Source: Bacteroidia bacterium
Lineage (GTDB): Bacteria; Bacteroidota; Bacteroidia; SXHM01
Assembly: GCA_020054035.1 (NCBI GenBank)
Contig: JAGVLY010000011.1
Span: 1 to 42,148, forward strand
Length of the DNA: 42,148 nucleotides
Direction of reading: 5' to 3'
This document shows, piece by piece, positions 31,057-39,438 of the stretch. The translations under genes were made by a program, and so were the position numbers. Positions within the stretch are counted from its first letter, which is position 1, and every line of letters starts with the position of its first letter. The notes beneath the pieces are model-generated. The model worked only from the letters and a program-made list of their open reading frames with translations. It searched no databases and was not told where the DNA came from.

Positions 31057-31824
31057 TTATTTTGCGACAGACAGCAACTTCGTCAGTTCAACAAACTCTG
31101 CAACACTCAGTTGTTCTGCACGTTTGTCAAACAGTTTGCTTTCTGCAACGGGTGCGAAAGTAAGACTTTTGAGTGCATTACGTAATGTTTTTCTGCGTTG
31201 GTTAAAAGCTGTTTTCACTACCATGAAAAATTCTTTTTCATCGCAGTCAAGCGCTTCAGTGGTGTTGCGCGTAAGGCGTATTACACCCGATTTTACTTTT
31301 GGTGGCGGAACAAAAACCGTTTCGTTTACCGTGAACAGGTATTCAATATCATAGAAAGCAGAAAGCAACACACTCAGTATTCCATACTCTTTACTTCCGG
31401 GAGGTGAAGCTATGCGCATCGCCACTTCTCGCTGTATCATGCACACCACTTCCGGTATCTTGTTGCGGTGTTCCAGTACATTGAAAAATATCTGTGACGA
31501 AATGTTGTAAGGAAAATTTCCGATGATAGCATATCGTTCAAGGTCAATGTTCAGTCTCAGAAAATCACCTTCTATTATTTTGCCTTTCAGTTGCGGAAAA
31601 TTCAGTTGCAGAAATTCAACCGATTCACGGTCAACTTCTACTACGCTTACATTAATTCCTTTATTTTCTAAAAGGTATTTGGTCAGCATCCCCGTTCCGG
31701 GACCTATTTCCAGCACCTGTTTATAAGTACCATGCCCGCTAAGACTTTCAGCAATTTTGCGGGCAATATTTTCGTCTTTCAGAAAATGCTGACCCAAGTG
31801 TTTTTTGGCGCGAACAGGATACAT
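31057..31824 (-). CDS. rsmA: 16S rRNA dimethyladenosine transferase
   Basis: RsmA (KsgA) methylates two adenines near the 3' end of 16S rRNA. The SAM-binding motif [14 protein letters not shown], the N-terminal [12 protein letters not shown] signature and the catalytic [12 protein letters not shown] motif (N-[FL]-P-Y) are present. Length (255 residues) is normal. The start codon overlaps the last base of the nfu stop codon (TAATG-type overlap), so it is translationally coupled to nfu. Confidence 0.95.
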   Translation of the reverse strand: MYPVRAKKHLGQHFLKDENIARKIAESLSGHGTYKQVLEIGPGTGMLTKYLLENKGINVSVVEVDRESVEFLQLNFPQLKGKIIEGDFLRLNIDLERYAIIGNFPYNISSQIFFNVLEHRNKIPEVVCMIQREVAMRIASPPGSKEYGILSVLLSAFYDIEYLFTVNETVFVPPPKVKSGVIRLTRNTTEALDCDEKEFFMVVKTAFNQRRKTLRNALKSLTFAPVAESKLFDKRAEQLSVAEFVELTKLLSVAK

Positions 31825-32447
31825 TACTCCGCTACCGCTACTACTTCCTGCACTTCAGGGATCATTTTTTTCAGCAATGCTTCAATGCCCGCTTTCAGCG
31901 TAATGGTAGAAGAAGGGCATCCGCTGCAGGCACCCTGCAACACCACATTCACCTTACCATCTTCAAACGATTTGAACTGAATATTTCCTCCATCACCCTC
32001 CACTGCCGGACGAACATATTGCTCCAGTATTGCAATGATCTTCGCATCAATAACAGGATTAGCTTTTGTTGAAACTTCTGTTTTATCCTCTGTTGCTTTC
32101 GCCTCAGGCGATACTTCTTTCTTCTCAGGAAGTTCAGCCACAGCTTCTCCGCCATTTGCCAGAAACTCACGGATAAAACTGCGCAGTTCCAGCGTTATGC
32201 TTTCCCATTCCACTGCATTGGTTTTGGTAACCGACACAAAGTTGGCTGCAATAAAAACACCTGCCACAAACGGAAAATCAAACAACTTTTGCGCAAGAGG
32301 CGAACCTTTTGCCTGCGCTTTGGAAGTATATTCTACACTTACATCTTTCAGCAGCCCTATATTGGCAACAAATTTCATTGCATTGGGATTGGGCGTGCTT
32401 TCAGCGTATATAGTAACGGGGAGTTTTTTTGTTTCGGTAGTGTTCAT
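31824..32447 (-). CDS. nfu: Nfu-type iron-sulfur scaffold protein
   Basis: A 207-residue Fe-S carrier. The N-terminal Nfu domain begins with [17 protein letters not shown] charged linker (about 110-130) joins it to a C-terminal NifU-like domain whose two cysteines are in [13 protein letters not shown] and ligate a 4Fe-4S cluster between monomers. Such proteins hand clusters to apo-targets. Its neighbours (rsmA directly downstream with 1-bp overlap) give no target. No suf or isc genes are in view. Confidence 0.93.
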   Translation of the reverse strand: MNTTETKKLPVTIYAESTPNPNAMKFVANIGLLKDVSVEYTSKAQAKGSPLAQKLFDFPFVAGVFIAANFVSVTKTNAVEWESITLELRSFIREFLANGGEAVAELPEKKEVSPEAKATEDKTEVSTKANPVIDAKIIAILEQYVRPAVEGDGGNIQFKSFEDGKVNVVLQGACSGCPSSTITLKAGIEALLKKMIPEVQEVVAVAE

Positions 32448-32527
32448 ACCGCAAAGGTAAACAAAAAGCCCCGCTGCTGAGAGACCTTTTGTATTTCCTA
32501 AAATCGTTTTATTTTACTTTTAGAAAC

Positions 32528-33316
32528 TTACTTCTTGTTTGCTTCCTTAATATACTGCTCCAACGCCATTGTCATGGATGGAGCCGAAGGAACAGGTGCG
32601 CTGATGTCAAGATATAAACCTGCTTCTTTTACAGCCTGTGAAGTAGTAGGGCCAAAAGCGGCAATACGGGTTTTATTTTGTTTGAACTTCGGGAAATTCT
32701 GAAACAACGATTTTATTCCTGCAGGACTGAAGAAAACCAATACATCATAATTAACATTTGCCAGATCACTCAGGTCACTGCAAACGGTGCGGTAAATAAC
32801 GGCACGGGTAAATTTGATGTGATTTTTTTCTAATAAAACAGGTATCTCTTCTTTCTGAATATCGGAAGAAGGCAACAGAAATTTTTCGGCTTTGTGTTTC
32901 TTGATAATGTCAATCAAATCGTTAAACGTTTGCTTACCATAAAATATTTTGCGCTTGCGGTAAAGCACGTATTTCTGCAAATAAAAAGCTGTGTTTTCAG
33001 ATATACAAAAATACTTCAACGTTTCAGGAACAGAAACACGCATTTCTTTGCACATGCGAAAAAAATGGTCAACCGCATTGCGGCTGGTCATAATAACAGC
33101 GGTGTAATCCGGAAAATGAATTCTGTCTTTACGAAACTCGGCAGCCGGAATTCCTTCAACATGAATGAAGGGACGAAAATCAATTTTTACGTTGTGCTTT
33201 TTTGCCAGATCAAAGTAAGGCGATTTATCTGTTTCAGGTTTGGGTTGCGAAACAAGAATTGACTTAACCTTCTCTTTTACTTTTACTTTTTCGGCTTTTT
33301 GTAGTTGTTTACCCAT
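32528..33316 (-). CDS. Second uroporphyrinogen III synthase (HemD)-like protein
   Basis: A 262-residue protein with the two-lobed HemD fold: VIMTSRNAVDHFFR in lobe 1 and the mirrored VFFSPAGIKSLFQNF in lobe 2, with a basic N-terminal leader (GKQLQKAEKVKVKEKVK). The window already has a HemD domain in the HemC fusion, so this paralogue may serve another tetrapyrrole or a structural role. In many Bacteroidota it is encoded beside a DUF4271 gene, as here (28-bp gap), which argues for a linked membrane function. No essential catalytic residue is known for HemD, so activity cannot be judged. Confidence 0.83.
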   Translation of the reverse strand: MGKQLQKAEKVKVKEKVKSILVSQPKPETDKSPYFDLAKKHNVKIDFRPFIHVEGIPAAEFRKDRIHFPDYTAVIMTSRNAVDHFFRMCKEMRVSVPETLKYFCISENTAFYLQKYVLYRKRKIFYGKQTFNDLIDIIKKHKAEKFLLPSSDIQKEEIPVLLEKNHIKFTRAVIYRTVCSDLSDLANVNYDVLVFFSPAGIKSLFQNFPKFKQNKTRIAAFGPTTSQAVKEAGLYLDISAPVPSAPSMTMALEQYIKEANKK

Positions 33317-33344
33317 GCACCTTAACCAATAAAATTTTACTTTT

Positions 33345-34274
33345 TTAGACTGTGTGTCTTAAAATAATTTTTGCTAACACCGCAGCCGGCAAAATTTCGA
33401 GGGTGCAAAAATAGAAAAATAAATAGAACTTATTAAAGCCTTGTTTAGCTAGGCCAATATTTAAACCCCGAATTAATCTGGCAATGTAACTTATCGCAAA
33501 AAGAATAATTCCTGTGTAGATGAAAACCGCTTGCGGAAAAGCATTAGCATATATCAGGCAAATCAAGATGGGCAGGAGTGCAAGGCCAAGTGCCTTATTA
33601 TAAAGAAACACATGAAAATTGTAGAATGAAAATTCGTTTTGTGCATTAAACACAAAACCGGTAAGCTCTGAAACAAAAACTCTTAAAAGGAATAACAAAA
33701 AAACGGTGAGTGTAATTTTACCAAACACCAATAAACTTTCACCTGAGAATAACTGCAAATTAAAGTATTTGCTGAGAAGAAAAAGAAAAGCTGAGGCCGA
33801 AAAGAGAAAGATAACCGTAAGAAAAACCGAAACTCGTTGCGAAAGCACTTTTTCTTCGCGCACCAGTTGCGAAGCAAAACGCATATCCAAAACTGCACGA
33901 AAGAATTCTGTGAACCGTTTAGGATATGATGCTCTGAGGTATGCAATAATTACTACACAGCCCAACAATAAAACAGTTATCCATCCGGGATAAAAATTGG
34001 TTATTCCTAACGGAGTTTGATTAGTGGGTTTTAGTTGATGCCCCGTAAATAATGAAACTGCCGGAACCTCAGCAATTATTGTATCCTGCTTAGGAAGACT
34101 ATCAACAACTGCTGTCGTTTCTTCAACTTGTTCAGGCTTTGGCTTAGCAACCTCTGTTTTTACAACTGCGGATTTTTTCAAACTATCCGATGACGAATTT
34201 TTCTGCACCGTTTGCTTTGCCGCGCTATCTTGCGTCCCGACAGCTATCGGTATGATTTGTTGTTGTTGAGCCAC
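33345..34274 (-). CDS. DUF4271 membrane protein
   Basis: A 309-residue membrane protein. An N-terminal polar stretch ([12 protein letters not shown] and a Ser/Lys/Glu-rich segment to about 95) is followed by about six hydrophobic helices and ends [11 protein letters not shown]4271 proteins are a Bacteroidota family without known function. The start is a GTG at 34274, only 8 bp from the divergent ATG at 34283. No good internal ATG exists before about residue 130, so I keep it. The codons for IIPIAVG come from a palindromic repeat (34238-34251). It is paired with the HemD-like gene downstream. Confidence 0.82.
   Translation of the reverse strand: MAQQQQIIPIAVGTQDSAAKQTVQKNSSSDSLKKSAVVKTEVAKPKPEQVEETTAVVDSLPKQDTIIAEVPAVSLFTGHQLKPTNQTPLGITNFYPGWITVLLLGCVVIIAYLRASYPKRFTEFFRAVLDMRFASQLVREEKVLSQRVSVFLTVIFLFSASAFLFLLSKYFNLQLFSGESLLVFGKITLTVFLLFLLRVFVSELTGFVFNAQNEFSFYNFHVFLYNKALGLALLPILICLIYANAFPQAVFIYTGIILFAISYIARLIRGLNIGLAKQGFNKFYLFFYFCTLEILPAAVLAKIILRHTV
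34238..34251. repeat. Short palindrome inside the DUF4271 coding region
   Basis: CCGACAGCTATCGG is an almost perfect 14-bp palindrome (one C/A pair unmatched) that encodes part of IPIAVGTQ in the N-terminus of the DUF4271 protein. This kind of palindrome (CCGATAGCTATCGG) is usually seen between genes. Confidence 0.75.
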
Positions 34275-34282
34275 CTTTTTTA

Positions 34283-36409
34283 ATGAAATTTACCCGAACA
34301 AAATTAGTTGAAATACTTTCGTGCCTTGCAACAATTTCTCTTTTATTATCTTGCAACCAAAGAACTGAAATGACCGACACGAATCATAAACATACCAACG
34401 CACTTATAAACGAAAGCAGTCCTTATCTGCTGCAACATGCCCACAACCCGGTTAACTGGTTTCCTTGGGGTGATGAGGCTTTGAAGAAAGCGAAAGAAGA
34501 AAACAAACCTTTGCTCATCAGCATCGGGTATTCGGCTTGCCACTGGTGTCACGTAATGGAACACGAGAGTTTTGAAAACGAAGAAGTAGCTGCATTAATG
34601 AACGCACATTTTGTTTGTATAAAAGTTGACCGCGAAGAGCGTCCTGATATAGATGCTGTTTACATGACTGCCGTGCAACTTATGAACGGACAAGGCGGCT
34701 GGCCACTCAATTGCTTTGCTTTGCCTGACGGAAGACCGATTTATGGCGGGACTTATTTTCCGAAGCAAAACTGGATGCAGATATTGCAGAATATTGATAG
34801 TCTTTACCGCACCCAACCCGAAAAAGTATTGGAGTATGCAGAAAAGCTGAGCGCAGGAATTCGCCAAAGTGATTGGATGGAAATGAATACTTCGCCTTCC
34901 AACTTTCATGTTTCTGATTTAGAGAAAATGATGGAAAACTGGGAGAAGCGCTTTGATAATGTAGATGGCGGTCCCGATAAAGCACCGAAGTTTCCGATAC
35001 CGAATAACTACCAGTTTTTGTTGCGCTATGCGCATTTGAAAAAAGATGAAACACTTCTGAAGCATGTAAATCTTACGCTTGAGAAAATGGCTTATGGCGG
35101 AATTTACGACCAGATAGGTGGCGGCTTTGCCCGCTACAGCACCGACCGTTACTGGAAAGTTCCGCACTTTGAAAAGATGCTGTATGACAATGCGCAGTTG
35201 GTTTCGCTTTATTCAGAAGCCTATCAACTCACAAAAAATACACTTTATAAAGAAGTGGTTTACGAAACGCTGGAGTTTATTGAGCGTGAAATGACCTCAC
35301 CCGAACATGCTTTTTATTCTGCTTTAGATGCCGACAGCGAAGGCGAGGAAGGAAAGTTTTATGTGTGGACAAAAGAAGAGTTAGAGAAATTATTGAAAGA
35401 TGATTTCAAGTGGGTTGCTGATTATTACAACATCAACGAAACCAGTTTTTGGGAACACGATAATTATATTTTATTGCGCACTACACCTGATAAAGCGTTT
35501 GCAAAGTCGCACGGGTTTTCATTATCAGAGCTGAAAGAAAAAGTACAATCTGTAAACACTATTCTGCTTACTGAACGCGCTAAACGCATTCGTCCGGGAT
35601 TGGATGATAAGCAATTGACATCTTGGAATGCTTTGATGCTAAAGGGTTATGTGGATGCTTACCGCGTTTTTGGTGACGCTAAATTTCTGAACACTGCTGT
35701 TGCCAACGCCAATTTTATTTTGCACAAACAAAAGAAAGCAGATGGTGGTTTGTGGCACAATTACAAAAATGGAAAATCAACTATCAATGGTTTTCTGGAG
35801 GATTATTGTTTTACGATTGAGGCATTCATCTCTTTGTATGAAGTAACATTTGACAGCAAATGGCTGAACGAAGCAAAGCAATTAACTGATTATTGTTTTC
35901 CTCATTTTCAAGACCAAAACAGCAAACTGTTTTTCTTCACTTCGGATGAAGATGATTCGTTAATCACGCGCAAGTGTGAAATAAACGACAATGTTATTCC
36001 TGCTTCCAACTCATCATTGGCACGCAGTTTATTTGTGTTGGGAAAATTGTTTGATAACGAGCATTACCTGCAAACTTCTGAGCAGATGTTGAAGAATGTT
36101 ATTCCTTCCATTGCAGCTTATGGGCCTGCTTATTCCAACTGGGCAATGCTGGAACTGAATCATGTTTTCCCGTTTTATGAAGTGGTGGTGTGTGGCGAAC
36201 TTGCAATGAGTAAACTTCAGCAACTGGAACAATATTTTATTCCGAATAAACTTATTTGCGGTTTAAAAATACAAGACAATAACAACACGCTCCCGCTAAC
36301 GGAAGGAAAATTTGTTGCCGGCAAAACAATGATTTACGTTTGTGTAAATAAAACGTGCAGGCTGCCACACGAAGAAGTTTTTGAAGCCATAAAAGAGATG
36401 AGCCACTGA
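34283..36409 (+). CDS. DUF255/YyaL-type thioredoxin-domain lipoprotein
   Basis: A 708-residue protein. Residues 1-24 are a lipoprotein signal (TISLLLSC). A DUF255 thioredoxin-like domain (about 36-200) contains the C-x-x-C motif in [15 protein letters not shown]. The rest is an (alpha/alpha)6 glycosidase-like toroid: [47 protein letters not shown]. Related YyaL/SPATA20 proteins have no settled reaction. The last two codons and the stop (SH*) overlap the 36402 repeat. Divergent from DUF4271 with 8 bp between starts, so their promoters must overlap the genes. Confidence 0.9.
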   Translation: MKFTRTKLVEILSCLATISLLLSCNQRTEMTDTNHKHTNALINESSPYLLQHAHNPVNWFPWGDEALKKAKEENKPLLISIGYSACHWCHVMEHESFENEEVAALMNAHFVCIKVDREERPDIDAVYMTAVQLMNGQGGWPLNCFALPDGRPIYGGTYFPKQNWMQILQNIDSLYRTQPEKVLEYAEKLSAGIRQSDWMEMNTSPSNFHVSDLEKMMENWEKRFDNVDGGPDKAPKFPIPNNYQFLLRYAHLKKDETLLKHVNLTLEKMAYGGIYDQIGGGFARYSTDRYWKVPHFEKMLYDNAQLVSLYSEAYQLTKNTLYKEVVYETLEFIEREMTSPEHAFYSALDADSEGEEGKFYVWTKEELEKLLKDDFKWVADYYNINETSFWEHDNYILLRTTPDKAFAKSHGFSLSELKEKVQSVNTILLTERAKRIRPGLDDKQLTSWNALMLKGYVDAYRVFGDAKFLNTAVANANFILHKQKKADGGLWHNYKNGKSTINGFLEDYCFTIEAFISLYEVTFDSKWLNEAKQLTDYCFPHFQDQNSKLFFFTSDEDDSLITRKCEINDNVIPASNSSLARSLFVLGKLFDNEHYLQTSEQMLKNVIPSIAAYGPAYSNWAMLELNHVFPFYEVVVCGELAMSKLQQLEQYFIPNKLICGLKIQDNNNTLPLTEGKFVAGKTMIYVCVNKTCRLPHEEVFEAIKEMSH

Positions 36410-36464
36410 TTACACTAATTTGCACAGAAGAAAAAAATCTGTGTTAATCTGTGTAATCTGTGGC
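36402..36464. repeat. Palindromic 'CCACAGATTACACAGAT' repeat, copy 2
   Basis: It starts GCCACTGATTACAC and ends GTGTAATCTGTGGC. The gene upstream stops at TGA inside the left arm (36407-36409), where other copies have AGA. Confidence 0.85.
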
Positions 36465-36490
36465 TATATTCTTATTTTTGATTTACGATT

Positions 36491-36895
36491 ATGAAAAAAG
36501 ATATTGAACATCCCGAGGTGGAAGACATTGCCGTGGCAGTGGTAAAACAAACAAATGAGTTGGGCGAAGAAAACTGGTATGCTTATTTTCTGAACCTGAA
36601 AAATGTAACGGTTACCAACGTGTTGGTTACTTCGCGCGGTTACGGAATGCTGGACGATGAGGAAATAAAAACCTCTACCCTGCGCCATTTTCTGGAAGAT
36701 GTCGCGCCTATGAGTGCTATGAAAATTGAACTGCTTATGGATAATGTTTTCGGGCTGAGCAACGAGTACTGGGTGAGCTTTTATATCGGCAAAACCATTT
36801 ACGACAAAAAATATATTTTCCTGCCCGAGAGTATTATTGAAGATAACTTCACCCACATTCCTGTTCTGGAAACTCAGGGCGTAATGATTAAGTAA
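36491..36895 (+). CDS. Conserved hypothetical protein of Bacteroidota
   Basis: A 134-residue soluble protein that I cannot assign to a function. It begins MKKDIEHPEVEDIAVAVV, has a central beta-rich NVLVTSRGYGMLDDEEIKTSTLRHFLED and ends in PESIIEDNFTHIPVLETQGVMIK. Proteins of this type are often carried beside a predicted 3'-5' exonuclease in Bacteroidota. Here the exonuclease gene follows 5 bp downstream. Co-transcription is likely. The role is not known. Confidence 0.75.
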   Translation: MKKDIEHPEVEDIAVAVVKQTNELGEENWYAYFLNLKNVTVTNVLVTSRGYGMLDDEEIKTSTLRHFLEDVAPMSAMKIELLMDNVFGLSNEYWVSFYIGKTIYDKKYIFLPESIIEDNFTHIPVLETQGVMIK

Positions 36896-36900
36896 GCACG

Positions 36901-37647
36901 ATGTTAGAAAACATTAACATACACGATGTATTGTTTCTGGACATTGAAACTGTTCCGGGCGTTAATGGTTATAACAAGCTTTCGCCACAGATGAAAGAAC
37001 TGTGGGATCACAAAGCAGGTTTTCTGAAAAAATCGGAAGAAGACACGCCCCAACTGCTTTACAACCGTGCAGGTATTTATGCCGAGTTCGGAAAAATCAT
37101 TTGCATTGGTGTCGGGTTTTTCAACCCCAATACCGGAAAGAAAAAACCTGGCCTGCCGGCAGGCAGGGAGTTTCGCATGACTGCGTTTTATGGTGATGAT
37201 GAGAAACAATTGCTGCAGGATTTTGCTGCCTTGCTGAACAAACATTTTAATTCGCCCGAGCATCAGTTGTGTGCCCACAACGGAAAAGAATTTGACTTTC
37301 CTTTTCTTGCCCGCAGAATGCTGGTGAATAAAATCAAGATACCATTTGTGTTGGATGTGGGCGGGAAAAAGCCTTGGGAAAATACCTTGTTGGATACTAT
37401 GCAACTGTGGCGTTTTGGCGATTACAAACATTATACTTCGCTGCAACTGCTTGCTGCGTTGTTCAACATTCCCACGCCAAAAGATGATATGCAGGGCAGC
37501 GATGTGCATCGTGTTTATTGGCAGGAAAATGACCTGCCGCGCATAGCCACCTATTGCTGCAAAGACACGCTTACGGTTGCGCAGCTCTATCTCTCGTACT
37601 GCGGTGAAGAGTTATTGAAAGATAAAGAAATTGTATTATCATTATAG
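36901..37647 (+). CDS. Predicted 3'-5' exonuclease (DEDDy, PolB-like)
   Basis: A 248-residue RNase H-fold exonuclease. The metal-ligand motifs are Exo I FLDIETVPG, Exo II AHNGKEFDFPFLARR and Exo III YCCKDTLTVAQLY (Y-x3-D), the DEDDy arrangement. It probably removes 3' ends of DNA. A 14-bp palindrome (37151-37164) is inserted in the coding frame and gives the loop KKPGLPAGREF, which would lie before the RMTAFYGDDE strand. The product probably tolerates this surface loop. The stop TAG is at the edge of the third copy of the palindromic repeat. Confidence 0.88.
   Translation: MLENINIHDVLFLDIETVPGVNGYNKLSPQMKELWDHKAGFLKKSEEDTPQLLYNRAGIYAEFGKIICIGVGFFNPNTGKKKPGLPAGREFRMTAFYGDDEKQLLQDFAALLNKHFNSPEHQLCAHNGKEFDFPFLARRMLVNKIKIPFVLDVGGKKPWENTLLDTMQLWRFGDYKHYTSLQLLAALFNIPTPKDDMQGSDVHRVYWQENDLPRIATYCCKDTLTVAQLYLSYCGEELLKDKEIVLSL
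37151..37164. repeat. Perfect 14-bp palindrome inside the exonuclease gene
   Basis: GCCTGCCGGCAGGC is perfectly self-complementary and encodes LPAGR within a loop of the exonuclease. The composition (GC-rich) differs from the gene around it. Confidence 0.85.
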
Positions 37648-37705
37648 CCACAGATTACACAGATTTACACTAATTAAATCTGTGCTAATCTGTGTAATCT
37701 GTGGC
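37647..37705. repeat. Palindromic 'CCACAGATTACACAGAT' repeat, copy 3
   Basis: The arms begin GCCACAGATTACACAGAT and end ATCTGTGTAATCTGTGGC. The first base is the last base of the exonuclease stop codon (TAG). Confidence 0.9.
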
Positions 37706-37719
37706 AAAAAGATTGAACT

Positions 37720-38061
37720 ATGAATATTGAAAAACTACGCAAACTCTGTCTTTCTTTTTCTCATGCAACCGAAGAGGTAAAATGGGGAAATGACCTGTGT
37801 TTTTGTGTAGGCAAAAAAATGTTTTGCGTTACAGGCTTGTCGGGAAATTTTAAAGTTTGTCTTAAAGTAAATGACGAGGAGTTTGCTGAGCTTTCTACCT
37901 CGCAGGGCGTAATTCCTGCGCCCTATCTTGCGCGTTATAAATGGATTTTAGTTGAAAACGGCAGCCGTTTTTCTGAGCGCGAGTGGGAACACTATATTCG
38001 CCAGAGTTATGAATTGGTAAGAGCAGGTTTATCAAAAAAAGTTACTGAAACACTGGTATAA
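37720..38061 (+). CDS. MmcQ/YjbR family protein
   Basis: A 113-residue MmcQ/YjbR domain protein. Typical family segments are TEEVKWGNDLCFCVGKKMF, KVCLKVNDEEFAEL and APYLARYKWILVEN. The fold is similar to a DNA-binding 'double-wing' motif, but the biochemical function is not settled. The gene follows a palindromic repeat and has no operon partner with a linked role. Confidence 0.88.
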   Translation: MNIEKLRKLCLSFSHATEEVKWGNDLCFCVGKKMFCVTGLSGNFKVCLKVNDEEFAELSTSQGVIPAPYLARYKWILVENGSRFSEREWEHYIRQSYELVRAGLSKKVTETLV

Positions 38062-38094
38062 AAAGAATTCCCCTGTTTTTCAACAAGGGAATTC
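38061..38094 (-). terminator. Convergent terminator
   Basis: GAATTCCCCTG (38065-38075) pairs with CAAGGGAATTC (38084-38094) with one mismatch. The T-run is on the minus strand (plus AAAA at 38061-38064), so it best serves the minus-strand gene at 38120-38539. It may also help end the MmcQ/YjbR transcript. Confidence 0.75.
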
Positions 38095-38119
38095 CAAAAC
38101 TTGAACGTTGGAAAAAAGA

Positions 38120-38539
38120 TTATCCTTTATTTCCTGTACCCAACACTAAGCCGATAACACCGCAAGCCAGCGACCATAAAACGGTATTAACTACAATGTC
38201 AATTACCAATAATTTGGTGGTGTACATATCAACAAAAAATGCCACAAACGATAAGTCGTAGCCCAGCACCAATAAAAAGCTAAGCATACCGCCTGCCATC
38301 AAGGCATCCATAAATGATTTTTTGCCCATTTTGTCAAGAACAAAAGCAAGCATAAGGCTCCAACAAAGTTGCCATCCAGCCAGCATAGGCAGATCGGGCG
38401 GGCTTTTCATTAAACCATCATAGGCATGCGACATCTCGCCAGCCATCATATCCATTAATAACATTCCGAAAATAAGCCAGCCGCCAAAAAAGACAACCAG
38501 CGTTGAGGCTAATGCGCCAAGTAAAACTTTTGTATTCAT
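38120..38539 (-). CDS. Small polytopic membrane protein
   Basis: A 139-residue protein with about four transmembrane helices (about residues 5-25, 47-65, 72-92 and 110-135). It begins MNTKVLLGALASTLVVFF from the ATG at 38539. The longer frame to 38632 would add about 31 residues, encoded in part by a palindromic repeat (38556-38573), so I prefer the shorter start. It is similar to small DUF1761-like membrane proteins, a resemblance I hold weakly. No function known. Confidence 0.7.
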   Translation of the reverse strand: MNTKVLLGALASTLVVFFGGWLIFGMLLMDMMAGEMSHAYDGLMKSPPDLPMLAGWQLCWSLMLAFVLDKMGKKSFMDALMAGGMLSFLLVLGYDLSFVAFFVDMYTTKLLVIDIVVNTVLWSLACGVIGLVLGTGNKG

Positions 38540-38555
38540 TGTTTGGGGTTTTAAG

Positions 38556-38573
38556 TCCCGCAGTATTGCGGGA
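38556..38573. repeat. Short palindrome upstream of the membrane protein gene
   Basis: TCCCGCAGTATTGCGGGA has 7-bp arms around GTAT. It lies 17 bp before the ATG (minus strand). Palindromes of this kind recur in this window. Confidence 0.8.
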
Positions 38574-38735
38574 GAGGTTTGTAAAGCAAACTTATAACCT
38601 TTTATTTCTTCTGCAATAGGGTTGATAACCATTTTATTAACCGTTAGCGGTTGAAATCAGAATCTGATGGTTATTTTCTTTTCCGTGAGTTGCATTTTTT
38701 GGCAATTTTTTATTTTTACAGGAAAATTCATTCCC

Positions 38736-39095
38736 ATGACTGACGATAAAACAGCCCTTCTTGAAAAAGAAAATACCCGTCTTAATCGTATTATAGAAGC
38801 TTTATTATTCGAACATGAGCGTTTAAGACGAGGTTATTCCGTTTCCGGAAACAGAAATGCACCCGAATAGTTCGGGTATTCCGTTGCAGAAAAAGGTAAC
38901 GGAATAACTGACGTTGGGAGCCCTGCTGCAGAAAAAGGCAACGGAATAACCGAAGTCTTGAGACCTCTTCCCGAAAAAATTGACCCTACATCAGGCGTTG
39001 TTTATAAGCTCAAAAAAACTAAGGACAATGAAAAAGGGAAAAATAAAGCGCAGCGGAAGCATCAACAGCGCAAAGCTGCTCATCCACTTCCATAA
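38736..39095 (+). pseudogene. Broken small DNA-binding-type gene, in-frame amber codon, 42-bp repeats
   Basis: From the ATG at 38736 the frame codes for 44 residues (a charged helix: LLEKENTRLNRIIEALLFEHERLRRG in two parts) and stops at TAG 38868-38870. The same frame then runs open for 74 more codons to a TAA at 39093-39095. This includes two 42-bp repeats (38883-38924, 38925-38966) that encode VAEKGNGITDVGSP and AAEKGNGITEVLRP. The end overlaps the start of the 39028 gene in another frame. I think one gene was damaged by the amber codon and a frameshift near 39025. The dyad CCCGAA-TAG-TTCGGG is at the amber codon. Confidence 0.55.
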
Positions 39096-39273
39096 CAAAA
39101 GCAATAGTGACCATCCAACACTCCGCAAACTCAACGGCTTATCCGAAGGCGGCTTGGGAAAGATGATTATGTCGCTTACCCGAAGAGGTTTAATAGTGCG
39201 CGATGGCTGGCAGAAGTTTGCTTTAACGGCAAGCGCGAGGAAGTTGATGAGTGAGGCGTTACACCTCCTCTAA
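39028..39273 (+). CDS. Winged-helix-like DNA-binding protein (or C-terminal part of a broken gene)
   Basis: An 81-residue basic protein from the ATG at 39028 (MKKGKIKRSGSINSAKLLI). The segment HPTLRKLNGLSEGGLGKMIMSL, then TRRGLIVRDGWQKFALTASA, looks like a winged-helix/MarR-type DNA-binding unit. An upstream TTG at 38980 would extend it by 16 residues. It could be the intact C-terminal half of the gene discussed for 38736-39095. A strong terminator (39331-39360) follows. Confidence 0.6.
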   Translation: MKKGKIKRSGSINSAKLLIHFHNKSNSDHPTLRKLNGLSEGGLGKMIMSLTRRGLIVRDGWQKFALTASARKLMSEALHLL

Positions 39274-39302
39274 ATCTCCCACACAGGGGGAGACCCCCCT
39301 AA

Positions 39303-39327
39303 CCCCCTCCTTGAAAAAAGGAGGGGG
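39303..39327. repeat. Palindromic 'CCCCCTCCTT...AAGGAGGGGG' repeat
   Basis: 10-bp inverted repeat with a GAAAA spacer, downstream of the 39028 gene. Related in type to 20655-20675. Confidence 0.8.
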
Positions 39328-39330
39328 AAC

Positions 39331-39360
39331 AAAAAGCCTTGCAATCGTGCAAGGCTTTTT
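39331..39360 (+). terminator. Rho-independent terminator
   Basis: AAAAAGCCTTGCA and TGCAAGGCTTTTT form a perfect 13-bp stem around ATCG, followed by further T residues. Confidence 0.92.
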
Positions 39361-39438
39361 GTTTTTTATGATTTAAATCATTCACCAAATTTCAGGGTGT
39401 AGCATCTTTGCGCTGTATTTAACTCTGTGAACCATTTT

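Noticed and set aside
28448-38870. Recoding of TAG as an amino acid in this organism
   Set aside because: Two genes have an in-frame TAG, but purS, ribE, the VOC gene, the exonuclease and the 39439 gene all end in TAG at the expected length.
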